DNA from: Dysgonomonas sp. Marseille-P4361
GTDB taxonomy: Bacteria; Bacteroidota; Bacteroidia; Bacteroidales; Dysgonomonadaceae
Direction of reading: 5' to 3'
DNA: 64,000 bases
Assembly: GCF_900343125.1 (NCBI RefSeq)
Contig: NZ_OPYL01000001.1
Span: 310,001-374,000, forward strand
Under the pieces are notes generated by a model. That model saw only the letters and a program-made list of their open reading frames with translations. It had not been told where the DNA came from and made no database searches. Position numbers and translations under genes: made by a program. Positions 40,457 to 48,413 of the stretch are shown here, piece after piece (the first letter of the stretch is position 1; every line of letters starts with the position of its first letter).

Positions 40457-43400
40457 TTAGTTTTTATTCTTCTTGAAATTCTCCGCTTGCTCGAAAATCT
40501 CGGCATAAACCTCGTCACGTTCTACCGGCGGATAACCGTGCTCATCAAGCAAGAGGATTAAACCTACCTTTAAAGCTGATTTTATATCATCTCGTTTGTC
40601 CCAATCGGGATATTTGGCTTGTGTATCGACCAAGGTCTTTACGCTTTTAGCAAGCTCAATCATTTTGTCATCAGGGTAAGTGAAGTCGTATTTTATGCAG
40701 AGCGATTTGAGAATGTCGTAAAACGCTTTTTCCTCAAAATCGATACCCATCTCATCGCCTGCCGAGAATTCTTTATGCACTTCCCAAATCAGATTGGTTA
40801 GTTGCTCTGCCATTTCTTCATAGACTTCGCTTCGCAGAATATCGTTGGCATCGCGGTTATTGTAATTTTCCACTAAACGTTCCATCTTTTTACTGAAGTC
40901 GATTCCTTTTATACGGTTTACCTTTTTCAGTTCGCCGATTACTTTCGCCAGCAGCTTTTGGAGAAGCTTTATTTTTGTATTGGGAAGTTTAATCTTATCA
41001 ATCTTTGCCAAATAATCTTCATCAAAAATATCTTGTTCGGTTTCATCTTCCGAACCCATTTTGAAGATTTCTTCCACGCCATCACTTGTCAGAGCGTCTT
41101 TTATCATTTCCTGCACCTTGGCGTTCATCTGAGCCGTATCAGGAGCATCGCCTTTGGTGAGTTTGAAAACAATAGAACGAACAGCCAAATAGAAATGCGT
41201 ATAATCTCGCTCTTCCTGCGTCAGTTGTTCGCTGCCTGTACAAATATCGTAAGCTGCTTTCAGTCGTTTTACCAAATCCATAAAGCGGGTTTCAAACTCT
41301 TTGGTGCATTGTACGTACTCGGCAGCGCGGTTCAAACAGTTCAGCTGTTCCAACGTATTGCCTGAGAAATATGCCGAACTATCGAATTTATGAAACAGTT
41401 TCGCCAACAAATCCAAATGGTCTTTCACCACCACAAGCGACTGGGCAATGTCTTCAAAATTATCTTTATCACCTTTATTGTAATGAGCCAAAGCAAGGTT
41501 CATCTGTTTTTTTATTCCAATATAATCGACCACCAAACCTTTGTTTTTTCCTTCAAACTTACGGTTTACGCGCGAAATAGTTTGTATTAGATTGTGTTGC
41601 TGAATGGGTTTGTCGATATAAATGGTGTCGAGAAACGGCACATCGAAGCCAGTAAGCCACATATCTACCACAATAGCAATTTTGAAATTCGACTTTTCGT
41701 TTTTGAATTGTCGGTCAAGCTCTTTACGGTATTCTTTTGTACCAAGCAATTCATACAACTCTTTTTCATCGTCTTTGCTGCGAGTCATCACGAGTTTAAT
41801 ATATTCCATTGGTTTCAACTCGCGTTTGTCTTTGTCTGTAAGTTCAACGCTTTCGTCCACAAATCGGATTTCTCCCCATTCGGGACGAAGAGCCAGCACG
41901 TTTTTATAAAAATCGTAGGCTATAGTGCGGTTGCTACACACAAACATCGCTTTGCCTTTTACGGAAGAGCCTTCGGTAATTCGGTTTTCGTAATGCTTCA
42001 CAAAATCTTCCGCCAACGCTTTCAATCGGTCGGGGTCTCCAAGAATGGCATTCAAGCGAGCCGATTCTTGTTTACTTTTCTCTATCTGATATTCATTTGC
42101 CCCTTCTTCGGCAACGTCGTTGTAGTATTGTTCTATTTTTTGCAGTTCGCTGTTGTTTAGAACCACTTTTGCCGCCCGTCCTTCGTACACAATACGGACG
42201 GTAATTTCGTCGCGAACCGATTCGGTCATGGTGTAAGCATCAACCACTTTGCCGAAAACATCGAGAGTCGCATCAATGGGCGTACCTGTGAATCCTACAT
42301 AAACAGCATTCGGAAGAGAATCATGCAAATATTTGGCAAAACCAAATGTTTTGGAAACGCCTTTTTCGGTTACTTTTATCTTTTGGTCGAGATTGGTTTG
42401 GCTACGGTGCGCTTCGTCCGAAATACAAATCACATTCTGCCGGTCGGTCAGTAATTGGGTATCTTCAGTAAATTTATGAATGGTAGTCAAAAAAACACCG
42501 CCACTTTCACGTCCTTGTAATAACTCTCGCAAATGTTCGCGACTCTCAACACTAATCACATTGTTGTCGCCGATATATTGCTTGGCATTGGTAAACTGTC
42601 CTGCCAGTTGGTCGTCTAAATCGGTTCGGTCGGTAATAAGCACAATGGTTGGACTTCCGAAATATTCGCTTTTCATTAGCAAACGAGTAAGGAAAAGCAT
42701 AGTATAACTTTTTCCGCAACCTGTCGCTCCGAAATACGTTCCGCCTTTGCCATTTCCATACGGTTTTTGCGCTTTTTTGATATTTTCGAATAAGGCACGA
42801 GCCGCGTAATACTGCGGATAGCGACAAACAATTTTCTCATTCTTTTTCGACGAGTCGGGAATGTAAACAAAGTTTCGCAGTATATCCCGCAACCTGTTTT
42901 TCTGAAACATGCCTTGAGTCAAGGTGTACATAGAATCTATGCCATCCACTTCTTTATTCATCCCTGCAATACGTCTCCATGCGTAGAAAAAATCGTAAGG
43001 AGCAAAAAACGAACCGGCTTTATTGTTTATGCCATCGCTGATAACGCAGAAAGCATTGTATTTGAATAGTTCGGGAATATCACGCTCATAGCGGACGGTG
43101 AGTTGCGTGTACGCATCGTAAATGGTGGTATCTTCGCGAATGGCGCTCTTGAATTCGAAGACAACCAAAGGCAAACCATTGATGTATAATGTACCGTCGG
43201 GAATGCGTTTTTCCGAACCTTGAATTTCCAATTGAGTTACAAAACGGTAGATATTCGCGTCGGTTATGTATTCGGCTTGTGGTTCGGCAGCAATGGAGAT
43301 TAAATCTTCGGGCACAAAAGTTTGGTTTTCCAGCCCCGAATAGTCAATCAACTGAATATAAATGTCTTTTTGATTATGATCTTCACGTTTAAGAATAAAT

Positions 43401-43666
43401 CCATCGGACAGCATTTTCATAAAACGCTTATTGCTCTCGTACAAATCGGAAGCGGGTAGCGATTTCAACTCCAACAGAATGGATTTGATTTCCGTATCGG
43501 TAATGCCGTGGTTGGCGTAACGTTTTTTTAGGAAATTATGCAAATCGTCTTCTATCAACACTTCTTCGGGTCGACGGATAAGCGTATTGCCCAAGCAATG
43601 CAGATAACCCTCTTGTGTCAAGAGTTCGGCAAATGCGTGTTCGAGTTTGGATTCGGTGAATTTCAT
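40457..43666 (-). CDS. hsdR: type I restriction endonuclease subunit R
   Basis: ATP-dependent translocase and nuclease of a type I restriction-modification complex, 1069 residues. The N-terminal PD-(D/E)xK nuclease is seen in RIPDGTLYINGLPLVVFEFK (Asp, then Glu-Phe-Lys). The SF2 motor has Walker A FGATGCGKSYT (about residue 315), the DEAHRS box and GFTGTPID. A helical C-terminal region for docking to HsdM follows. It is separated from hsdM-hsdS by five TIR/SLOG genes but is still in the same operon, four bases after the last TIR gene. Confidence 0.95.
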   Translation of the reverse strand: MKFTESKLEHAFAELLTQEGYLHCLGNTLIRRPEEVLIEDDLHNFLKKRYANHGITDTEIKSILLELKSLPASDLYESNKRFMKMLSDGFILKREDHNQKDIYIQLIDYSGLENQTFVPEDLISIAAEPQAEYITDANIYRFVTQLEIQGSEKRIPDGTLYINGLPLVVFEFKSAIREDTTIYDAYTQLTVRYERDIPELFKYNAFCVISDGINNKAGSFFAPYDFFYAWRRIAGMNKEVDGIDSMYTLTQGMFQKNRLRDILRNFVYIPDSSKKNEKIVCRYPQYYAARALFENIKKAQKPYGNGKGGTYFGATGCGKSYTMLFLTRLLMKSEYFGSPTIVLITDRTDLDDQLAGQFTNAKQYIGDNNVISVESREHLRELLQGRESGGVFLTTIHKFTEDTQLLTDRQNVICISDEAHRSQTNLDQKIKVTEKGVSKTFGFAKYLHDSLPNAVYVGFTGTPIDATLDVFGKVVDAYTMTESVRDEITVRIVYEGRAAKVVLNNSELQKIEQYYNDVAEEGANEYQIEKSKQESARLNAILGDPDRLKALAEDFVKHYENRITEGSSVKGKAMFVCSNRTIAYDFYKNVLALRPEWGEIRFVDESVELTDKDKRELKPMEYIKLVMTRSKDDEKELYELLGTKEYRKELDRQFKNEKSNFKIAIVVDMWLTGFDVPFLDTIYIDKPIQQHNLIQTISRVNRKFEGKNKGLVVDYIGIKKQMNLALAHYNKGDKDNFEDIAQSLVVVKDHLDLLAKLFHKFDSSAYFSGNTLEQLNCLNRAAEYVQCTKEFETRFMDLVKRLKAAYDICTGSEQLTQEERDYTHFYLAVRSIVFKLTKGDAPDTAQMNAKVQEMIKDALTSDGVEEIFKMGSEDETEQDIFDEDYLAKIDKIKLPNTKIKLLQKLLAKVIGELKKVNRIKGIDFSKKMERLVENYNNRDANDILRSEVYEEMAEQLTNLIWEVHKEFSAGDEMGIDFEEKAFYDILKSLCIKYDFTYPDDKMIELAKSVKTLVDTQAKYPDWDKRDDIKSALKVGLILLLDEHGYPPVERDEVYAEIFEQAENFKKNKN

Positions 43667-43670
43667 ATCA

Positions 43671-44258
43671 TTATCTTCTTAGCCAATCTTTTAATGGCAC
43701 TAAATTCAAATTCCCATTATCTAAAGGTGTTTTTACGTAGTAACCCTTGGGGATATAAGAGCCATTCAGGTATACACCATTTCCATTTTCATAATCAATA
43801 TATGGATATATTTTCAAATACTCAGCACCAGAAAAAGATTGATATGTCCTATTCACAGGAAACAAAGCGATATGCTCTTTGTATTTCGCCGCATCCCCCA
43901 AACCTAATTCCCAATTACACCACTTTGAGTTAATGGCATTTTGAGTTGCTATAAGAATAAACTTATTCGATACTTTTATTCTATTTTTTAATTTAACAGC
44001 AGTTTCAGCATTAGTGTAAGCTGGCATTTCTTCATCCATCCAATCAACATAAATATCAACACCTTCGTTTTTCAAGAAAGCAATCACATCATGAAGAATT
44101 ACCAACTCATCATGTTTATGTGAGAGAAAAACCATTGGCTTTGTTTTATCCCTAGAATAACTTTCGTTAAGATTGACAAAATTATCCCTAGAGAAAGTCA
44201 TAGTTCTTGTACGATAATTAGATAATTGTGATTCTGATATAAAACTCATATTAATCAA
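43671..44258 (-). CDS. TIR domain protein (third-type TIR of the cassette)
   Basis: A 195-residue protein. Residues about 40-140 form a TIR domain: VFLSHKHDE at strand A, VDIYVDWMDEEMP, a nucleotide-loop region, and KWCNWELG with the predicted catalytic glutamate at 117. This places it in the NADase-competent class by motif. The N-terminal 40 residues and the aromatic C-terminal tail (GSYIPKGYYVKTP) are unassigned. The start at 44258 overlaps the upstream gene by eight bases; Met4 (44249) is an alternative. It lies four bases before hsdR. Confidence 0.85.
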   Translation of the reverse strand: MINMSFISESQLSNYRTRTMTFSRDNFVNLNESYSRDKTKPMVFLSHKHDELVILHDVIAFLKNEGVDIYVDWMDEEMPAYTNAETAVKLKNRIKVSNKFILIATQNAINSKWCNWELGLGDAAKYKEHIALFPVNRTYQSFSGAEYLKIYPYIDYENGNGVYLNGSYIPKGYYVKTPLDNGNLNLVPLKDWLRR

Positions 44259-44952
44259 GATTTATGTGAACATCGTATAGATTAGCCGCATTTTTTATTT
44301 CTATTGCTTTTTCAATATAATGATTACAATTGTCATTGTACATAAAACTGTCCCATCTTACAGTTTTTATAAACGAAGGTTCGTCCGTAATATGAATTTG
44401 CGTTCCATTACATTCTCTGAATTCAGTCTCGATAATATTAAACATATTGTCTTTTAGTATTTTGAAAAGTTGTCCAGTGTGGTGTGTTGTGCTATTACAA
44501 TTGGGATTCGATGTATAATACCAATCATATGTACCTGTTTCGTCCGGCAATACAATGCCTAAAACAGCATTCATTTGTTTTGTATTACCCCCTGTTGGTA
44601 CTGTTCTCAGAGAATATGAGATTTCCCAGGGAATCCATTGTTCACTTTCAGATTCATCTGTTTTCATTCCTTTTGAGATTAAAACAATGGTTATACTACT
44701 TTGCCTAATCTTCTTTTTCAAAGACGTTTCAATAGTACTGTCTGCAAAATTCTCAAGACTTTCTCCATCTTTCTCTCCAAGATTCATGTGATCTTTATCT
44801 ATTTTCTCTTGCAAACGGTCTACATAATCTCTAGCTCTTGTTCTTCTACGATTCCAGATCATTCTATAGTTTACTTCTTCGTAATAAGAGTCTTGTAGCT
44901 TGGCTACATTTTCATCTCCATATTTGTATGACACAAAAACTTTTTTTCCCAT
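44251..44952 (-). CDS. ThsB-like TIR protein (longer form)
   Basis: A 233-residue protein with the MTH538/DUF1863 TIR-like fold found in Thoeris ThsB. It begins directly with KVFVSYKYGDE. A basic helical insert WNRRRTRARDYVDRL follows, then DSTIETSLKKKIRQSSITIVL, and the helix with the predicted catalytic glutamate (110) in QWIPWEISYSL. The remaining 110 residues form an extra C-terminal region without recognised domain. It is probably an NAD-consuming signal producer or sensor. Spacing is five bases from the upstream ThsB-like gene. Confidence 0.82.
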   Translation of the reverse strand: MGKKVFVSYKYGDENVAKLQDSYYEEVNYRMIWNRRRTRARDYVDRLQEKIDKDHMNLGEKDGESLENFADSTIETSLKKKIRQSSITIVLISKGMKTDESESEQWIPWEISYSLRTVPTGGNTKQMNAVLGIVLPDETGTYDWYYTSNPNCNSTTHHTGQLFKILKDNMFNIIETEFRECNGTQIHITDEPSFIKTVRWDSFMYNDNCNHYIEKAIEIKNAANLYDVHINLD

Positions 44953-44957
44953 AATAT

Positions 44958-45419
44958 TTAGTATCTACTTCTTACTTTAATCGCATCTTCTACAAGTTCT
45001 GCTATGTTGTTCTTTATATCATCATAAACATATTTACTAGTGGAATATGTCGATTCAAAAATAGGTACGTGACTTGCCAGCGGATTTTTTCCTTTAGACG
45101 ACTGATTCCCTAATACATCTTCCAACTTGTGTATGTAAATCCCACAAACCGCTTTTCCTAATTCCCAAGCTCTATTAATTTCATAATTTACCCATTTTCG
45201 TTCACTCGTTTTTTCACCAATCAAAACAACCAAACAAGATTTGTCTTTCAAATTGTCATCAATCCATGTCTTGATTGTTGAATCACTTTTGCTCTTAACA
45301 TCTTCCCATTTGTTTCCATTGACAGGTTTATCTCCTTCAACAGTTCCTATGTTGCGAACTTGACCAGCTCGCCAGTTATCATTGTCAAAATGAAAACTAT
45401 AAAAAACTTTTCTTGCCAT
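44958..45419 (-). CDS. ThsB-like TIR protein (short form)
   Basis: A 153-residue protein from the ATG at 45419, closely resembling ThsB in motif order. It shows KVFYSFHFDNDNWRAGQVRN, DSTIKTWID, CLVVLIGEKTSERKWVNYEI with the predicted catalytic glutamate (80), and GIYIHKL (the second motif is quoted only in part: VLIGEKT, KWVNYEI). ThsB proteins make cyclic ADP-ribose isomers on phage recognition. An upstream in-frame start adds six residues that overlap the SLOG stop and is less likely. No partner ThsA with SIR2 is nearby. Confidence 0.86.
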   Translation of the reverse strand: MARKVFYSFHFDNDNWRAGQVRNIGTVEGDKPVNGNKWEDVKSKSDSTIKTWIDDNLKDKSCLVVLIGEKTSERKWVNYEINRAWELGKAVCGIYIHKLEDVLGNQSSKGKNPLASHVPIFESTYSTSKYVYDDIKNNIAELVEDAIKVRSRY

Positions 45420-45423
45420 ATAA

Positions 45424-46020
45424 TTATATTTTATCAATTAGAAATTTCTGAAACAAAGACATGTATCCATAATCTTTTAAGAATCGTTCATTTTTCAACT
45501 CTTTTGGAAATTGATTGTCATATACAAGTTTAGTTGCCGCTCCTGTGCTTGCAATTGGTAGTATAAGAGCATCAGGGTGATATTTTATGAACATATTGTA
45601 TTCGACTTCTATACCATCCATTCCTCCAATAAAAATAGCTGCTGAAAATTTATTCTCCGAAAACATTCTATTTCGCATATGCTGAATGCTAGAGTGAATA
45701 TCTCCGGCATTCTCTGTAAAAACTATATTCTCAAATTTGTTATTATCAGGTGGAAATTTATCCTTAAAAAATAGAGACTGGTAAAGTAACACATGATTTT
45801 GAATGTTTAAATTCAGTTTTTGCATTACATAGTATATCAGTGGTGTAATAGAAGGGTGACCACCCCAAACTAATCTATGTTTCGGTAGCACTGTAGTGGC
45901 TAAAGCAATTACAGAATCTCTAATTGCAATAATATCCGCCGTTCCTATATATTTAGGATCTCTTTCAGGCAATGGAGCACTTGCTGAAAGGAAAATATTT
46001 TTTACTTCGTTTGCAGCCAT
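45424..46020 (-). CDS. stand-alone SLOG domain protein
   Basis: A 198-residue Rossmann-like protein consisting of one SLOG domain. The N-terminal strand LSASAPLPERDP, the motif VWGGHPSITP (GGHPS at 53-57) and the second ligand loop IGGMDGIEVE (131-140) match SLOG proteins that associate with TIR genes. In ThsA, SLOG binds the TIR-made cyclic ADP-ribose. Here it has no SIR2, nuclease or membrane domain. It overlaps the upstream TIR gene by 19 bases. A role as signal reader is inferred; its output is unknown. Confidence 0.8.
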   Translation of the reverse strand: MAANEVKNIFLSASAPLPERDPKYIGTADIIAIRDSVIALATTVLPKHRLVWGGHPSITPLIYYVMQKLNLNIQNHVLLYQSLFFKDKFPPDNNKFENIVFTENAGDIHSSIQHMRNRMFSENKFSAAIFIGGMDGIEVEYNMFIKYHPDALILPIASTGAATKLVYDNQFPKELKNERFLKDYGYMSLFQKFLIDKI

Positions 46021-47192
46021 ATTTGAAAGTCTTGTTTTTTTAATGTTTTTATGTCTTTCTTGAAATTGTCATTAAGCCAATCCAAATGATTAAGCCATTT
46101 ATCACGGATTCGTAAATCATCATATATCAAACGGATCGAAACCTCATCATATCCCAATAATTCTCTTTTGATTTCCGCCGATTGGCAATTAGTGGATTGT
46201 GGAATCCCGATAGTCGGAATATAAATTACACGACTACCATTTGGCAAGTCTTCTGTTAAAATTTTCTCAGGTTGAACAGTCACAGTTCTACCATTTTTTT
46301 CTGCAATATTTCTGAATTCGGTTATAAGATTATCTTGTCTTGCTGCTAAATTTCGAGCTCTTACAGACTCAACCTCAGATATTATTTTTTCAACAATGGT
46401 TACTGCTAATTTTGATTTATCTTTATCAGAATAGTCGCGGTCTACAAAATCATCTGCAACCAATTGTAATGGATAGCTTAAATGTGAGGACGGATCAATG
46501 TCTTTTATATTATGGTTTGGCCAAACTAATTGGACTATTCCAATTTGCTTGGCTGCAGCTTCTGCAAATTCTTCTTTACACCAATGACTTTCTAAAAAGC
46601 CAGGGGTGTTAAGTAGGACAACCACATCGCAGTCACTCATTCTATGCCATAATTCATCTTGAAATGGTTCTCCTTTTTCAATGGAGTGAGTGTCCAGGAA
46701 AACGTCAAAATTATGAGATTCCAATGCTTCAAATAGTTGAATTGCAATAGGCGTAGATTCAGTTCTTCTATAACTTATAAATACTTTTCGTGTACTTCTT
46801 AACAATTCAAAGGATTGTAGTACGATATTAGCTATTCTATTTAATTCATGTTCTTTATACTGAATTCCATTTTGTTTTTTTAATTCTTGTGGAATTTCAG
46901 CTTCAAATGCTCCATCATTAAAGTATATAGGCAGAATCATAGTGCCATCTTTAATAAGTTTTTCGATAATGTGTACGTCCTTGAAATCGCCACCCTCATC
47001 TCCAAAATATATTGCAAAAGCGGGTTGATTTCCTTTGTATTCACGCTCCAAATCAACAGGTTCTATGACTTTAATAAAGTCTTCAGGTAGTCCAAGGTGT
47101 ACAAGTTCTTCATTGATCCTATTCAATATATCTTGCTTAATTGGAACGTCTGAACCTAATAGAATTAATTGGTATTTATATTTCATGTTCAT
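46002..47192 (-). CDS. three-part TIR protein with N-terminal and C-terminal extensions
   Basis: A 396-residue protein. Residues 1-130 are an unassigned alpha/beta domain with alternating strands (YQLILLGSD, AFAIYFGDEGGD, TMILPIYFN). Residues 135-265 are a canonical TIR domain: KVFISYRRTES, FDVFLDTHSIEKG, DCDVVVLLNTPGF and SHWCKEEFAEA with predicted catalytic glutamate 208. Residues 280-396 are an unassigned region. It starts directly at the hsdS stop and overlaps the SLOG gene. This is the most complex TIR of the set and a candidate effector or sensor. Confidence 0.85.
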   Translation of the reverse strand: MNMKYKYQLILLGSDVPIKQDILNRINEELVHLGLPEDFIKVIEPVDLEREYKGNQPAFAIYFGDEGGDFKDVHIIEKLIKDGTMILPIYFNDGAFEAEIPQELKKQNGIQYKEHELNRIANIVLQSFELLRSTRKVFISYRRTESTPIAIQLFEALESHNFDVFLDTHSIEKGEPFQDELWHRMSDCDVVVLLNTPGFLESHWCKEEFAEAAAKQIGIVQLVWPNHNIKDIDPSSHLSYPLQLVADDFVDRDYSDKDKSKLAVTIVEKIISEVESVRARNLAARQDNLITEFRNIAEKNGRTVTVQPEKILTEDLPNGSRVIYIPTIGIPQSTNCQSAEIKRELLGYDEVSIRLIYDDLRIRDKWLNHLDWLNDNFKKDIKTLKKQDFQIWLQTK

Positions 47193-48413
47193 TTAATTTT
47201 CTATTGTTGCCATTTTCGAAAGAAAAATATTTTTAGTTTCATTGAGTAGCTTATTTTCAGCGTGAATTAAGTTAATCAAATTGTTTTTCTCATTAAAAAA
47301 AATTTGAGCAAAGCCTAAAGTATCCCTATCGGGCAAAACAAAATTTAAAATAAGTAAATCATCTGCCGTAATTGAAGGATATGTTGAAACGCTCATTTCT
47401 GCTTTTGCTTGTAAAAATTCAGTCGTTTTTTCATCTGTAATGAAAGAGTAAATTAATTCTGGAAATACTATGTCGCTTTTTACACGAAGTACAGCAAAAC
47501 CAGTCGATACAATAAGGTTCTCTGGAGTATTCGTCAATAATCCAAAATGTTTTAATGCTGGTCTTACTGTTGAAATAATAATGTCATTGTTCTTCACTTT
47601 CCTCCTTGCCCGACTTGGAATTTCATCTTCATCCAAATCTAATTCTTGAAGGTTTTCAATTTTGTTATTTGTAATATTTCCAGTATCTAAATACAAAATA
47701 TCTTTCAACTCATCATTATTTGATAATGTTTCGGGGTTACAATCTACGACATTGCTTAACTGCTCCACTCTCCACCCCTTTGGAATCTCCCCCAACTCAC
47801 TCTCCTCCATTTCTCCGCCAGAGCTTTTATATGGTTTACCTTCTTCGTTTGGGAACTCAAAATCCACAAACCACTCTTTATAAATAGCTTGCGCTGTTTC
47901 TTCGAGTTTTTGTATCAGTTGGTTGTTTAGGTTTATACGGTTTTGTATAACATTGTACTCTGCTACTATTTCGCGTTGCTTTTCGGGAGAGGGAATAGGG
48001 AGTTGCATATCCAAAAAAGTATTCCAATTCAATCCGCCACGTACATCTGCATCGGTATAAAACCACGTGTTTCTATCAAATTCCTTGCGAGAAAACCACA
48101 TCATTAAATATTCGGGAAGCAATTCATTTCTATCTATAATTTCAAAGACATCATAAGCAGGAGAAATAATAAATTTATCTTTTCTAGTTGATAAGGCAAT
48201 AGGCAACCGTTTGTCTCGTCCAACGTGCATTCTATTACAAGCAAACTGATTTTTTTCTACAACTTTATATCGGGACAAGTCAGTTCCCACAACATTGGCA
48301 ACAGAAGGCATATAATATTTGTCGATATTAATACCTAACAAGTTGGTTATGCTGTCGTCTTCGTTCCTTACATCCACTTCACGAATATAATTACCCAATC
48401 GTTTATAGTTCAT
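47193..48413 (-). CDS. hsdS: type I restriction-modification specificity subunit S
   Basis: Determines the bipartite DNA target for HsdM and HsdR. The 406 residues contain two target-recognition domains (about 1-150 and 210-350), each followed by a helical conserved region. The first conserved region contains LPIPSPEKQREIVAEY and the second spans the C-terminus NLINLIHAENKLL. TRD2 opens with the typical IPKGWRVEQLSNV. It overlaps hsdM by 11 bases. No second hsdS copy or invertase is nearby, so specificity does not look phase-variable. Confidence 0.93.
   Translation of the reverse strand: MNYKRLGNYIREVDVRNEDDSITNLLGINIDKYYMPSVANVVGTDLSRYKVVEKNQFACNRMHVGRDKRLPIALSTRKDKFIISPAYDVFEIIDRNELLPEYLMMWFSRKEFDRNTWFYTDADVRGGLNWNTFLDMQLPIPSPEKQREIVAEYNVIQNRINLNNQLIQKLEETAQAIYKEWFVDFEFPNEEGKPYKSSGGEMEESELGEIPKGWRVEQLSNVVDCNPETLSNNDELKDILYLDTGNITNNKIENLQELDLDEDEIPSRARRKVKNNDIIISTVRPALKHFGLLTNTPENLIVSTGFAVLRVKSDIVFPELIYSFITDEKTTEFLQAKAEMSVSTYPSITADDLLILNFVLPDRDTLGFAQIFFNEKNNLINLIHAENKLLNETKNIFLSKMATIEN

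Noticed and set aside
41594-42160. 188-residue plus-strand reading frame inside hsdR
   Set aside because: It is antisense to conserved HsdR sequence and has no recognisable motif; a shadow frame.
43671-46020. Calling the TIR/SLOG genes a standard Thoeris system
   Set aside because: Thoeris needs ThsA (SIR2-SLOG or a membrane-macro form). No SIR2, macro or membrane effector gene is present; only a bare SLOG.
47193-48413. Phase-variable specificity through hsdS inversion
   Set aside because: Only one hsdS copy is present, with no adjacent invertase and no inverted hsdS fragment.
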